Source: Phycomyces blakesleeanus NRRL 1555(-)
Lineage: Eukaryota; Mucoromycota; Mucoromycetes; Mucorales; Phycomycetaceae
Assembly: GCF_001638985.1 (NCBI RefSeq)
Contig: NW_017265175.1
Span: 48,943-112,942 of the forward strand
DNA: 64,000 bases
Reading direction: 5' to 3'
In this document: in pieces, positions 1 to 12,426 of the stretch
Layout: every line of letters begins with the position of its first letter
Numbering within the stretch: the stretch's first letter is position 1
Program-made: the position numbers and the translations under genes
The notes under the pieces: model-generated
The model's input: the letters and a program-made list of their open reading frames with translations, nothing else
The model's database searches: none
Told to the model about the DNA's origin: nothing

Positions 1-63
1 TGTATATATGTATCTTAGATTCACTCATTATTTCCCCTACCCTCCATTTTCATTTTCATTTTT

Positions 64-1420
64 TTAAACAGTCTTCAATGCTTTCTCCAACTGCTCCAAC
101 AAAATCTTGTTGTCCTGGTCGGTACCAACAGTGATACGAAGGCAGCCAAAACAGCCGTGCTCTTTGCCTCTGAAACGAACAACAACGCCCAGGGATTCGG
201 CCAAGAGACTGTAGACCTTTTCGGCACGAACATTACAAGGCTTGTTGTTCTTGTCAAGGACCTCGATCAGGATAAAGTTGGCGTCATTTGTACCAAGAAT
301 GTTACCCAGACCCTGGACGGGGAAAGATGTGAATCGCTTGATGAGAATGTTGCGCTGATTAATGAGTGCAGAGCGGTAAGAGTTCATTGTGGCTAAACCC
401 TCGTCAGAGAGAGCCTCATATGCAATTGTGGCACTGGGAGTACCGATGTTGTAAGGTGCCTTTGTGTTGTTGAGGATCTGAATAAGATCAGGGTTACCCA
501 ATGCAATGCCAAGTCTATCCGATAAAAAGTTAATTTACGTATATAATTTTTGGATTCAGCCACTTATTATATATATATATATACGTGTGTGTGTATGTAT
601 GTATGTATTAAGTAGTTTTTTTTTTACCTGATACCAGCCAAACCAAAGCTCTTAGAAAGAGTTTGCATAACAATAAGGTTGGGGTACTTGTCAACCCAGG
701 TGGAGACGGTACCATCATCATGATCGACAAAGTCAACGTAGGCCTCATCAACTACAACAATTCCTTCGTACCCAGACTCCAGAACAGCGCGAATGCTTTT
801 GTGGGTCAGAGCAGTACCAGTGGGGTTACCAGGGGAACACAAGAACACAATCTTGATTTCGGGATTGGCTTTCAAGCAAGCAGCGATCTTTCCAAAAGCA
901 AACAAACACATAAATAGAATAAGACTATTAGAACATGATCTTGTTTTCTGCCTGCCTATATAATGTGTTTGTTTCCGGATAAATGGTTACTTACATCATC
1001 AAGACGAAGCTGGTAGGCACCACCCTCAACGTCAAGGTTTGATCGGACGACACCGACATCATTTATCTGGGCACAGACAGAGTACATTCCGTAGGTTGGG
1101 GGAGTAATGAGAATCTTGTCTTTGCCTGGAACGCATGCCACACGAATGAGAAGATCAATGACCTCATCAGAGCCTACACCAAGGAATACGTGACGAACAG
1201 AAGGCACATTGCGCAATTTGATTACACGTTCTTTGATACGGGCATGGTAAGGATCAGGGTATCTGTTGAGTTCTCCCTCACGCTTGGTGGGTAAGGCAGG
1301 TCCATAGGCATTCTCATTGGCATCCAACAAAACACCTTCGCTGTAGTCATCGCGGGCACAGCGATAGGGAGCAAGGGCAAGAATGTTGGGGCGAATGACT
1401 TTTTCGATAGAGAATGGCAT
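64..1420 (-). CDS. HIS5: Histidinol-phosphate aminotransferase
   Basis: Three exons read on the minus strand: 1420-995, 887-628 and 514-64, giving 378 residues; phases close exactly (426, 260 and 451 nt). The enzyme is a fold-type I PLP aminotransferase that converts imidazole-acetol phosphate to histidinol phosphate in cytosolic histidine synthesis. Visible family motifs are SPGNPTG (N163), the VVDEAYVDF strand with D189 and Y192, and TLSKSFGLAGIRLG, whose K221 should form the Schiff base; the C-terminal half keeps the arginine-rich FRGK and LRITVG segments. Length is close to the yeast enzyme (385). Donors are GTAAGT (994) and GTAAAA (627); acceptors are AAG and TAG. The gene is transcribed divergently from the BLOC1S2 homologue, with an 897-bp AT-rich gap between starts. 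Family assignment is very secure; no lesion is seen. Confidence 0.95.
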
Positions 1421-2317
1421 TAGGAATTAAGAATGAAGTGTTTGACAGGTGGGTAATCGAGAGAAAAAGAGAGAAAAAGAGAATAAATAATAAATAAAAT
1501 AAAATAAACCAAAATTGTGTGCTGTGACTCAATGGGGCGGGGGTTGTTCAATAAAATAGAGAGAGAGAGAGAATGCGTTTTTAGGGTGGATTTGGGCAAT
1601 TGATGAAGTTTCTGAGTCATCTTTAGCAATCGATAACTTAAATATTTTCTCTCTTTTGGCTATAATCATAGAATGCATTTGGTAGCACCGCAATATCTCT
1701 AATTTTTAACACAAACTCATTATCCACCATACAAAGTTTGTTCCTAAAATGGTACCTGAATGAATAAAATTTCATTTAGTCAATTATTATTACTGAATAA
1801 ATAAATGTCGTTTTTCAATTGAAATATATATATATATCATACGGTTCTGTTTATTAGACTGGTATTATCAGCAATGATAATGTTGCATCGCATATTCATT
1901 CGATATAAAACGTTTTTGTGGATCTACAAGCCATCGGGAGGGAAAAATGAGTGAAGACGATTATTTCCTGTTGTTTCACTGACGATAGACAATATTACTA
2001 TTAATGATAATAACAATACTAATAAATTAAAAGAGTTGGCTAAATATAAAGAATTAAAGTACATAAAGGTAGAGGGTTTCAAAGAAGAAAAAGGAAAGAT
2101 CGCGTTTTCTCTTATTGTTGTTATCCCAAATCTAATTCAATCCGGTGGCCTCAAGACTCTGTTAAGAGGATTGTACGGTTGTGACTTGACGAGATGACGC
2201 ACAATTATTAGCTCTATAAACTCATCCTGCATTTATCTTTTGTATTGAACCAAGAACCCATTTCTGGTTCCAATTATTTTGTTTTAAGATCAATATATAT
2301 ATATATATATATATATA
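1421..2317. other. Divergent intergenic region HIS5 / BLOC1S2
   Basis: This 897-bp AT-rich spacer separates two divergent genes and should hold both promoters. It contains CT/GA-rich tracts just upstream of HIS5 (about 1430-1580), short AT dinucleotide runs and a (TA)n tract directly before the BLOC1S2 start (2292-2317). I see no coding region and no motif that I can name with confidence. Confidence 0.5.
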
Positions 2318-3135
2318 ATGTCAGATCCTTCATCTAGTTCTCGTCCGACTCGCTCATCAGCACCTAATCTTGATGAGGCAACCAAAATGCTCGATGAGGA
2401 GCATGTTACTCGTCTAACTGAAGACGTCTTTCGAAGGTTGACAAACTACACACGTTCAGAGCTACTAGGTAACCAGAATGGTACAAAGTCTTGTGTATTT
2501 TGAAGAGGAAGGAAAAAAAGACAGGGACAGGGACTTGATTCTATAAGAAACTAAATGACAATCTCTGTTCTTTTTTTTTCTTTTGAAACAAAAACACAAT
2601 CGAATGGTATAAATATAATATAAATATTATAAAAAGTGGTTGCTGAGGATTGCCAGCTGTTGGAGACAATGAATAAGATGACAAAAGATAAATACAGTCA
2701 AATGTCAGAAATGAGTCAAAGATTGATGGATGAAATGTCAAAGGTTCAAAATTCATGTAAGGAATCACATTATAAAAAGCAAAGAAAAAGTTGAGATTCT
2801 AAAGGAGTTCCACCTTTTTAATTTTGTTTTCAAATTTGATTTGACGGATAAACGATAAATTACATACATATAAAAACTCTATAGACGCAGACTTTTCGCA
2901 CTTTACTGCACAGATAGACGCAATTAGTCAACAGGCTATTCAGATGGAAAAGACAGCAAAAGCGCTAGATGAATATTCTCGACACTTGGGTAAGAAGAAG
3001 AAGAATAAAGACCTTTGAATTTGATATTAAATGTTTATTTCTGTGTGTGTGTGTGTATATTAAAATACAATATAAATACAATACAATATGTATATAATTC
3101 ATGTAGAGAATAAGCTTCAACTTCGTCCAGCATGA
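2318..3135 (+). CDS. BLOC1S2: BLOC-1 complex subunit 2 homologue
   Basis: Four exons, 2318-2468, 2637-2756, 2885-2989 and 3107-3135, encode 134 residues with phases closing at each junction. After a Ser-rich N-terminus (about 20 residues) comes a helical region matching the BLOC1S2 family: LTEDVFRRLTNYTRSELL, AEDCQLLETMNKMT and the C-terminal AKALDEYSRHLENKL. These correspond in spacing to the animal protein segments around 'LLENMNKLT' and 'LDAYSKKLE'. BLOC-1 is a cytosolic/peripheral coiled-coil complex acting on endosomes and lysosome-related organelles; in fungi it takes part in endosomal maturation. The coiled-coil heptads run from about residue 60 to the end. The start is set by the first ATG, after a (TA)n run. 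Function is inferred from family membership only. Confidence 0.88.
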
Positions 3136-3288
3136 TTTTTGAGTCATTGTGACTTTTTTGACTTTGAAGTTTTGATTAAATCCCTCTCTTTCTCTCTCTT
3201 TCTCTCCTCCCACCCTCTTGTCCGATTCCTTCACCTCTTTTTTTTTTATTTATTTTCGAGTGAAAAACTAAAGACATTAGAATAAACC

Positions 3289-5183
3289 ATGTCCAGACCT
3301 GCTCTTTCTCTTTTGACCCAACGCTCACTTAGAAGCAACTTTGGTGGTGTATTGAGAGCACCAGCTGTTTTGGTATAGCACTTCTTCTTCTGTTCCTTTA
3401 CTTTACTTTTAATTAATTATAAACAAATTGTAGACAATAAAATTTTACCTACATAGCCAAATACATGATAATTGACAACCTTTTTTTTTTTTAAAAAAAA
3501 TTAATATTATTGTTCTTGCCACCATTGTTGTGATTGTGCTTGTTCTTATACTGCTTGTAGGTTAGACAGATTGGCAGTGTACCCACCCCTGTTTCAGAGG
3601 TAAATTATAATTACCAAAAGTTTCAGAATTAAATAAATAAATAAATAAAAATGTATATTTAATATAAAAAGTATTTCTTAGATCACCCACCCAGACAATG
3701 ATGTACCCCAGCAGACACTCGATCAAGTGAAGCAGTTCAACAAGTACACAGTCACTACCTACAATCGCCCAGATATCGTTATCTCTCGCGGAAAAGGATC
3801 TTATCTCTACGACACCAGCGATCGAGCCTACCTTGATTTCACAGCAGGAATCGCCGTCACAGCCCTGGGCCACTCTGACGAAGAGGTTGCCAAGGTACTC
3901 TACGAACAGGCACAGAAGCTAGTGCACACCAGCAACCTCTACCACAACGAACACGCCGGTGCACTGGCAGAGAAACTTGTCACTGCCACCCAAAAGAGCG
4001 GCGGATCATGGGCTGACAAACTATTCTTGGCAAACTCTGGCACCGAAGCCAACGAGGGTGCACTCAAGTTTGCTCGCAAGTGGGGTAAGGATGTTGCTGG
4101 TCCCGAGAAGATGGAGATCGTCTGCTTCACAAACGCTTTTCACGGCCGTAGCATGGGCGCTCTTTCGGCCACTTTCAACCCAAAGTACCAGAAGCCATTC
4201 GCTCCCCTTGTGCCTGGATTTGTCACTGCTCCATTCAACGACACCCAAAAGGCTGTCGAGGCCATCACTGAGCGAACCTGCGGTGTGATTATCGAGCCAA
4301 TTCAGGGTGAGGGTGGTGTCCACGCTGCCAAGGATGAGTTCATTGAGGCAATTCGTGAAAAGTGCACAAAGGTCAATGCCTTGTTGATCTTTGATGAGAT
4401 CCAGGTATGATTTATAGATTTAGTTATTTAAAGATAAAACCTTTAAGAAGAGGAGATCTAGATCTAGATAAATATAAAGATAAACATTCTAATTAATTTA
4501 TTCATTTATCTTTGCTCTTGTAAAATCTAGTGTGGTCTCGGTCGATCTGGTAAGCTTTGGGGTCACCAGCATTTTAGCAGCAAGTGCATTCCTGATATTC
4601 TCACCATGGCTAAGCCTCTTGCCAATGGTGTACCAATTGGTGCTATCTTGACCAACGAGAAGGTTGGAAAGCTTATCCAAGCAGGTAGGATATATTACAT
4701 AAATAGAAAAAAAAGAGGGATCCCAACATTAGTACTAATACTAATACTCAATAACAATAATAATAACGATACTGATAATAAACCAATCGATCAATCGATA
4801 AAGGTGATCACGGTACTACATTTGGTGGTAACCCTCTTGCCTCTGCTGTTGCCTTGAACGTGGTTGGTCGTATTAGCAAAGACGAGTTCATCAAGGCTGT
4901 GAACGAAAAGGGTGCTGCCCTCAAGGAGGATCTTGAGGCACTCCAGGCCGCCTATCCTGGTGTCATAAAGGCTGTCCGTGGCAAGGGTCTCCTTCTCGGT
5001 GTAGAATTTACCAAGGATCCCTCTCCAATTGTCAAGATGGCTCGTGAGCGCGGTCTTTTGGTCGTTACTGCTGGATGCAACACTGTTCGTGTGATCCCTG
5101 CCCTCACAATCAGCAAAGAGGAGGCCCGTGAAGGTGTTGCTCGTTTTGCCGGTGCTGTTGAGCAGTTCTCCAAGTCCAGCTAA
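3289..5183 (+). CDS. ARG8: Acetylornithine aminotransferase, mitochondrial
   Basis: Five exons, 3289-3372, 3561-3599, 3682-4404, 4531-4684 and 4804-5183, encode 459 residues. This class-III PLP aminotransferase converts N-acetylglutamate semialdehyde and glutamate to N-acetylornithine in arginine synthesis. The first two exons (41 residues: SRPALSLLTQRSLRSNF and onward) are rich in Ser, Arg and hydrophobics with no acidic residues, as expected of a mitochondrial targeting peptide. Diagnostic motifs are NSGTEANEGALKFAR, FHGRSMGALS, LLIFDEIQCGLGRSG (D279) and LTMAKPLANG, whose K310 should bind PLP, followed by HGTTFGGNPLA. The coding exons are GC-richer than the introns. Intron 1 contains a T12A8 tract. 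It lies downstream of the BLOC1S2 homologue in the same orientation, 153 bp from its stop. Ornithine aminotransferase is the main alternative but the overall pattern and targeting peptide favour ARG8. Confidence 0.93.
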
Positions 5184-5942
5184 ATATAAATTAGATTATC
5201 CTTGAAAATAATAATAACACACACATATATATATATTATATACAAGTACACATTTTTTGACACATAAAACAATACGCATACGCATATACATACACACTAT
5301 ACTATATTATATTATATAAAATAAGGGTACAATATTGGCATCAACCTTGTAGCATTTACTTTATCCATATATGCATATATTCAACACTTTAATACATATT
5401 ATAAAATACTCACGAAAGGCGATCACAGAAGGTGCTTACAGAGTGTTTGATTGATCGACCATATTTAGAAATCATAAAAGTCCAAAGAAAACAAATAGGG
5501 ACGACATTTCTGATGCTTAAATATATAAAGATATTTTTCTTTGCTTTGAGTATCACTACCACCTATGAAGAATGTATACATCTATTATTTTTATTGCCTT
5601 GACTGGCTTTACTTCTTTCTTCCAATACCTTATTTGCTTTTATAAGCTGGTCTATGTCTTTACTCAGAACAATATTTTGTATGCTTGATCGTGCGCTTCG
5701 TAAGCATCATTTTATTTGAATCAGTTATCTTTTGTAGTCTCTTTTATATTAAGACATAAATTCATTCTCCACCCAAGATTCACAATCCTATGCCACACCT
5801 TTAACTACACTACCAAAAAGAAAAAGAAAAAAGACGCCTACCCATCTACCTACTCATTCATTCACCCATACATACCTTCCTCCATCCTCAGCTCAATAAA
5901 TAAAAACAAGACTAAAATTACCAATAAACCAATAAAAGAAGA
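5184..5942. other. Intergenic region ARG8 / USE1
   Basis: About 760 bp of AT-rich DNA between tandem genes. Microsatellite-like TA/CA runs occupy 5218-5330. A long open frame crosses 5716-6045 only because the sequence is low complexity; its last part overlaps USE1 exon 1 in another frame. No other gene or RNA is recognisable. Confidence 0.5.
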
Positions 5943-7514
5943 ATGGTGTCAACAGACGAAATCAATCTTCACAGACTGCTCATCAGTTGCGAGAAAAAGA
6001 TTAAGCAAGAAAATGTTGATCTTTGGACAGGATCCGAAAAGATAAAGTTTGCTACGGTCAGTCTCAACAAATGATAATAATACAAATAAAAGCAACCAAA
6101 CGTAATCAGATTCAAGAGATTATTGCTCTCTCTCTTTTTTTTTTTAAAAAAAAAACCAATCACCAATTTATGACCATTTGAACCATTAAGATTTTGTTTC
6201 TTGTTTATTAAATTATAACATTATATATATACCAATAAAAACGTATATTGTGGATTCACAGTATGTAAAGTATCTCCAAACTCTCATTGCACGTTCTGGT
6301 CTTGCTCAAAGGTAGATATTAATTTGTTCATCCATCCAGCATGTGGATTTGCATCTTAAGATGTACTAATGATTTTAATAGTCGAAGATATAATGAGCGA
6401 ATTAATTCCCTAGCAGAAGCAGTGTCATTGCACACGATGGTAACTTTTAAATAATTTCAAGTAATAATAATAAATAGAATATAATATAAAGTAATATAAA
6501 ATATAATAAAGTTTAATTAAACAATTGTATATATATAAGCAAGTGGATGTAGAAAAGGGTATTGCAGAAGCCAGAGCTACCAAAAAAGTTTTGCTTGATA
6601 GCCTGCAGTCCCAAGAAGCACCTGAGCCTGATTGGTTCTTGAATCTCAAGGAAGAGATGGCTAGAGAAAAAGAACAAGATGAAAAGGCAGCAAGACTAGA
6701 AGACGAAGCGGAAGAGGAGGAAATGATGGAAGATATGCTGAGTGAAAAAGTACCCACTCCTCAAGGTAAAGAAAGAAGAAAATAACGGTCTACAATAAAC
6801 GCGAAGAAAAAGCAAGTCCTTTTTTGTTGCCGTTGCAAGCTACTTTAATTGATTACAAAACTAATACCTATTTGTATGTGTGTATTTGTATTCATTATTT
6901 TATTATAGTTCCAATTGAAAAGCCAGATATTAGACAACGACATGGGTAAAGTGAAGAAAGTTAGACATTTTCATTTCGTTATATATATATACATATATAT
7001 TTGAACAATGGAATTTGCGTGTGATTTATTTGATCCGATAATTTAATGGTTTTGTATTCTGTGCGTAGACCTAATATTACTCGCGAAGAAGAGACCTCCA
7101 ATATTGAGCATGTTCTCCAGCACCATCGCCAAATGCACGATGAGCTCACAACCGATCTCGGACGAATGGCAAAGCAGCTGAAGATGAACACCGTGAGATT
7201 TGGTGATACATTAGCCAAGGATGATATGGTAAAAATAAAAATGAATAAGAATATATGTATAATATTTATACACTCTATTTTAATATACTATTATATGATT
7301 CTTTGTGTGTGTGTGTGTGTTTTAGGTACTTCGAGATGCTCAGGAAGCAGTAGAGACCAACTTGGAGCGCATGCAGAGAGAAGGCAAGCGTCTAGAGATC
7401 CACAATTCAAAATCGTGGGGAACCAGTTTCATGACTATGGGAATTGTGTTATTTGTTTGTATTGCGTTTATTCTGGTCTTTTTGACAATTAAACTTCTTC
7501 CCAAGGCAAAATAA
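5943..7514 (+). CDS. USE1: Vesicle transport protein USE1 (Golgi-to-ER SNARE)
   Basis: Seven exons, 5943-6056, 6262-6311, 6382-6439, 6540-6765, 6909-6945, 7069-7228 and 7326-7514, encode 277 residues. USE1/Slt1 is a tail-anchored Qc SNARE acting in COPI-dependent Golgi-to-ER retrograde traffic with Sec20, Ufe1 and Sec22. The order of features fits: a short helical N-terminus (LHRLLISCEKKI), a Glu-rich coiled segment (about 110-150), the SNARE region (HVLQHHRQMHDELTTDLGRMAKQLK to NLERMQREGKRLE), and a single C-terminal membrane segment (about 247-270, IVLFVCIAFILVFLTIKL). The tail ends LLPKAK, as animal USE1 ends in a similar MPKLK. All splice phases close. Intron 1 contains a T11A10 tract. 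It is tail-to-tail with the YPD1-like gene across a 2.4-kb gap. Confidence 0.88.
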
Positions 7515-9874
7515 AAACAGAAATAAAAACAAAAATAAAGTAAAATCTTAATAATAATATAAGATATATACAGATATATTATTATTTTCTGCATTTTACA
7601 ATTGAATGATAGCAATGGAAATCAGTCAAGGAGTACAAGAAAAAGAAGAAGAAGAAGTAATTCATTTATATATAAGTGCGTATGAAGCAACTGGTAAAAA
7701 GCACATCCACATACAAACATAAAGATATATATATATATATACATAGGATTAGAAATATGAATAGGTTTCGGAAACTTGATTTCTGTGAAAGTCGGACCTA
7801 GTTTGTTTTCTGCACTTCTTTTACAGATAATTAAAATAAATTTAATATAAATTAAATAAATTATGATAAATTTGCTTTCGGGTATTTCTTTAGCTTCTTT
7901 TAGCAGAATTTTGACAGTGACAACTACAAGGGAGCTAAGGAAGTGTATATGCCTTTAACATATACCGGTAGCTTTCTTTAAATGATAACGATAGTGATAA
8001 TTATAATAGAAATGATGATAACATTGGTGTATACACCAAAAGGTAAAGATTTATACTTTACAGTTTGAGTACACCATAAAATAAAATAAAGTAAAGACAA
8101 TATCACACACATACACACACACACACACGGCGTATTCTGTTTTCTTGGAAATAATAAACTTTTTGTTTGTGTTGCCATGGCGGTGCAACTTTGAAGAGTC
8201 TAAATATTATATACACATAAAAAAATGCTGCCTCTATATCTTTTTTTTTTTTTAAAAAAGATAAAATTTATTATTGGGGGTTTCCAATTATATCTACACA
8301 TGTATTCTATTACGGGGTTTATTTTATTCTATCGCATCTTAAACTGTTCCTTTTCTGGCATTTAATTTGCACTGTTTTATCGCAAGTTTTGTCTTAAAAA
8401 TAAATAAATGCGCTAAAAACGTAATAATTAATGCAGAATATCGAAAAAAGTTAAATCCCAAAAATAAATAAATTAAAAATACGATAGATGAAAAAACCCC
8501 GTCTTTTTTTTTTTTTTTTTTTTAAAAAAAAGAAATTTTAACTGTAATATGTATATATATATAAAAACAAAACGTTTCTTTTTAAACTTTGATTTTCTGC
8601 AACTAAAGTAAACCCAAATTAAAGTAGATAAATAAATAGATAGATAAATAGATAAATAGATATATAAATCAATTGATATATAAATTAAAGGGAAATAGAT
8701 ATATATATAAGTATACAAAATGAACAAGCTACAAGCTCATTTACACTCAACCCTTGTGTATGTGTGTGTTTTTGATTCCACGTTTTTTTTTATAGTTTTC
8801 TTCTTGCTTCTTCTTCTTCTTTTTTATAATTTTTTTATGTACCGAATAAACCTTAGTGGTTACGTGTCATCAAAATAATAATAATGATAATGATAATGAT
8901 GATATCAGCTCTCTCTATTTATTTATTTTTTTTTAAAAAAAGGAAGGATCTTAAGAAGATGCTTTATAAAGAATATAAAATATCAGGTAATTAAATATAT
9001 GCAAAGTACATAAAAGAAGACTGTAATGGTTGTCTTTTGCAAGATGTATAAAAAAGAAAAATATTAAAGAGACGGAGATTTAAACATATAACATAAATAT
9101 ATATATTTCCCTTTAAATAATTATTTCAGGGGGCGACCTGGAAAAGGGTTTTTACCTTCTCACGTCCTTGATGTCATGGAAACCATTATAATCTCTATTT
9201 ATTTATTTATTTATTTTTAATCCGAACCATCGCACAGTGTGGGACAAGGGTCCTGATTTCGTTCTACTCCAAATCAAAGGTACCTTGGGGTACACATCTT
9301 TAAAGCAACCCAAAAAGAGTTTTATATATTACATATTTGAAATGTCAGATTCTGATATATAGATATATTACACGTATACTTACGCACATAATAATAATAA
9401 TAATAATAATAATAATATTTTATAGTCAAATGACTGTCATTGGAATGCATTTATGTTGTTCTCAATGAGCTCTTGTACATATCATAAATTATTGATAAAA
9501 TTATACTATACTTCTTTGAGAAAAGCAAATCAAAATGGAGCAAAATTGAAGATTCGATTCTTTTGATCTTTTGTAATAAACCCAAAAAAAAAGAAGAAGA
9601 AGGGAGGAGAAAGATAAGGAGGAGAAAGATAAGGATAAGGAGGATAAAGATGGTGTTGATGGAGAGGAAGAGGAGGAATAAGGTGTTATTATTATTAATT
9701 TTTTTTCCTTCTTTCTCTTTCCCTTTTCCCTTAACTAGCTAATTATATATGTATATATATTAAAGAAAAACGGAAAGAGTAAGAATAAGAAGGATGTTAA
9801 TTTGATTTGATTTGATTTGATTTGATTTAGGTTGATTTGGATTTGGATTTGGATTTGGATTTGGCTGGTCTTCT
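7515..9874. repeat. Low-complexity intergenic region between convergent genes
   Basis: This 2.36-kb gap between the 3' ends of USE1 and the YPD1-like gene holds no gene I can support. It is dominated by simple sequence: (TA)n near 7723, T/A palindromic tracts at 8241-8259, 8504-8531 and 8927-8942, a degenerate GATA/AAAT run (8625-8670), (AAT)n at 9391-9418, a GGA/AAG-rich stretch (9596-9660), and tandem TTTGA then TTTGGA pentamer/hexamer runs (9799-9863). The latter abut the 3' end of the YPD1-like coding region. Confidence 0.6.
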
Positions 9875-10614
9875 TTAGCGAGCTTCTTGGACATCATAAA
9901 AGTTCTTCAGATATTCTTCAGCTTCAGAGTATTCAGCCTTGACCTGAGGTAATAGAGGTGTAATTTTGGCCAGAGCTTCGGCCTCTTCTAGCTTTTCACC
10001 CTCCTCATTCTGACGGTTTCCAATATTCTGGATCTTCTCGCAAGTTGCCTTGACCTTTCTCAATCCAATTGCAGCAGAACTTCCCTTGAGAAAATGTCCT
10101 AGGCGTGAAAGTTCTGAAAGATCCTTCTTGTCTCTGTAGAAAGACAAAGTCAATTAATGAGTTAAACACAAGAAGCAAAAGGAAGAAAGAGCACTATATA
10201 TACATATATACTTACAGTGCAGCATCCATGTCATCAAATGTGGCCTCTGCTTGTTCAAAGTAGTTGAGTACAATACTGTATGAGAAATCATGATCGTCTT
10301 CATCGTCCATGTCCAACAGCTGATCAAAGGTATTCATGTCAATTAGGTCTTCGGCATTCAACACTCGTGCCTCATTGCTCTCTTCTGAATGCTTGGATTC
10401 GTTATCTGATGCATCGTCGTCGTGTTCTTCTTTATCCTTTGTACTTGTAGGTGTTGGGGGCTTTTTGTTTGTTTTATACGTGTACATTCATTTGGTCATT
10501 TAGTTGTAGGTCTATTAGGTTTGTTCATTCTCGGGTAGGAGTACCTCTCACCTTTTGGTTTTCAATGTCCTTGGTTGGCAATGGAGAGCGAGCATTGGTT
10601 TCTTTGGCTGACAT
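9875..10614 (-). CDS. YPD1: Ypd1-type histidine phosphotransfer (HPt) protein
   Basis: Three exons on the minus strand, 10614-10552, 10460-10216 and 10133-9875, encode 188 residues. The product relays phosphate between a hybrid histidine kinase and Skn7/Ssk1-type response regulators in osmotic and oxidative stress signalling. The HPt core is clear: LIDMNTFDQLLDMD, FSYSIVLNYFEQAEATFDDMDAAL, then LSRLGHFLKGSSAAIGL with the phospho-acceptor His116, and the downstream helices ending VKAEYSEAEEYLKNF. The N-terminal 60 residues are a charged, acidic, probably disordered extension (KEEHDDDASDNESKHSEE) absent from the 167-residue yeast protein core. The start is the ATG at 10614; reading through intron 1 hits a stop, and GTGAGA/AAG splicing restores the frame. 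The gene is upstream-adjacent to the SQS1-like gene, same strand. Confidence 0.93.
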
Positions 10615-11826
10615 GTTTTCGAGACAACAATATGTATATATATATATGTGTGTGTGTGTGATATAAAATATATATTAAATTAAATTATATTATATTATAT
10701 TATAATATAATTTATTTATATAGAAGAAAAAAACGCAAGAGAGAAAAGAGAGAAAGAAAAAGAAAGAGAGAAGGAAAAAGAAAAAAAAAAGAAAAAAAAA
10801 AGGGACAGGTGGTGCAAAATCTGTAAAGGATAAAATGAGAAAGTCAAAAAAAAAAGAAAGAAAAAAAAAACGAAGCAACAAGGCTTTCGCGATTTTTATT
10901 TTATTTTTTTTCTTTAGAATAATATATATATATAAAATTATACTAAAAGGCGAAATTATTACGTGAACTGTTAAAGAAGTCTATTTGCACCACGCCGGTT
11001 TTGCATTTGCGTCATTGATATAGAAAAATAGATAAAGAAGAACATATTATATAATGTATACAATTGAAGTATATTGGTTTTTCTATTTCTTTGTTATCTG
11101 ACCAGGCCTGACGTCTACAAACATCAAATTAAATAGTAAGTGAGGTCTAGATTAATTAGAACAAAAGGAAAAAGAAAAGACTACCAGACAAGCTGAAGGT
11201 TGAAAACGGCCGGTTTCATCAGAATGCAGAACACAAAATATAAATAAGAAGAGGGGGATCTAGATTTAATGGATTTTATCTCTTTGTTTGTATGCAGACC
11301 TGTACATATAGTCACATCAATACATAGAATTGATACACATGATACACCTGATATACACATTGGCATTGGTATTGGGATAGACATTAGTCAATTCACCTAG
11401 TTGTGGTTGACCAGTTTGGGGGGGGGGGGGGTTTATTAATTACTATTCCCATGTAAGGTAAATATCTTGTTACTTTAAAGGGAAATCCTCAAAAGTCTAG
11501 CCTTTCACTAAACATACCTCCAAACAATAAGATAGTGGTGGTTAAATATTGGGATTTTGACAGCCAATACATGTATACATATGTATATAGTTTATCATTG
11601 ATAGAATTTATGATGATCTATCATAATTATACGAACAGACATTCAAAAGCCATCTCATAAATTGAAGCCATTATTTCAATACAAACATAAACATAAATAC
11701 ATACAAAGACAGGTTTTTTTTTTATTATTTTTGATTTACATTAATACTAAATACTATACAAAAAATAGACAAGTCTACACGTTTGTGTTTAGTGCCCAGG
11801 TTAAATATTATATTTTATTGGGATCT
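10615..11826. other. Intergenic region, homopurine tract
   Basis: About 1.2 kb between the YPD1-like start and the SQS1-like 3' end. A nearly pure purine strand runs from about 10,722 to 10,872 (A/G with few interruptions), which is the likely 5' region of the HPt gene. A run of 12 G lies at 11419-11430. I found no further gene. Confidence 0.55.
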
Positions 11827-12390
11827 TTAATGTCCAAGACCAGTACGGTTGTGTCTGAAAAAGGCTTGTACTGGTGCCTTGATTCCTTCGTTTGTAGCAC
11901 CAATCGAATCTCCTTGACTCCACCTATTATAATTATTAGTAATAATAATAATAATAACATTTTTGAAAAATAAATAAAGTAAAAAAGCATATCTTTGTAG
12001 TGTAGTGCAATGTGTCAAGCTCACTAGAGATCCATATACCACTTACCCCAAGCTAGCCAGCATGCGATGTCCCTTGTTTGTCTCGTCAATGGGTGCCGCA
12101 CCTGACCCTACTACTCCACCCATAGGTAGCTGCCTTTCGCCATCATACTCTCCTCGACGATTTGATCTCTTGGGTCGTTTTGGAGCAGGAGCCTTTGACT
12201 TTTGGCGCTCACGATTTTCTTGCTTGCGAGTCTGTATTTTGTTATTTTGCGACATTGATGAAACCAATCCCTCATCGCCTTTTCCTTCTGGAAGGACATT
12301 CAAGACTTTTCGGATAAAGAGTTCAATGTGTTCTTGGCTAGAAGGCACATTTGTTTTGTTTGTTCTTACCAACACAATGTTTCTACACAT

Positions 12391-12426
<36 letters not shown>

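Noticed and set aside
3562..3873. 103-codon minus-strand open frame opposite ARG8 exons
   Set aside because: Shadow of the coding strand; no start context, introns or family match.
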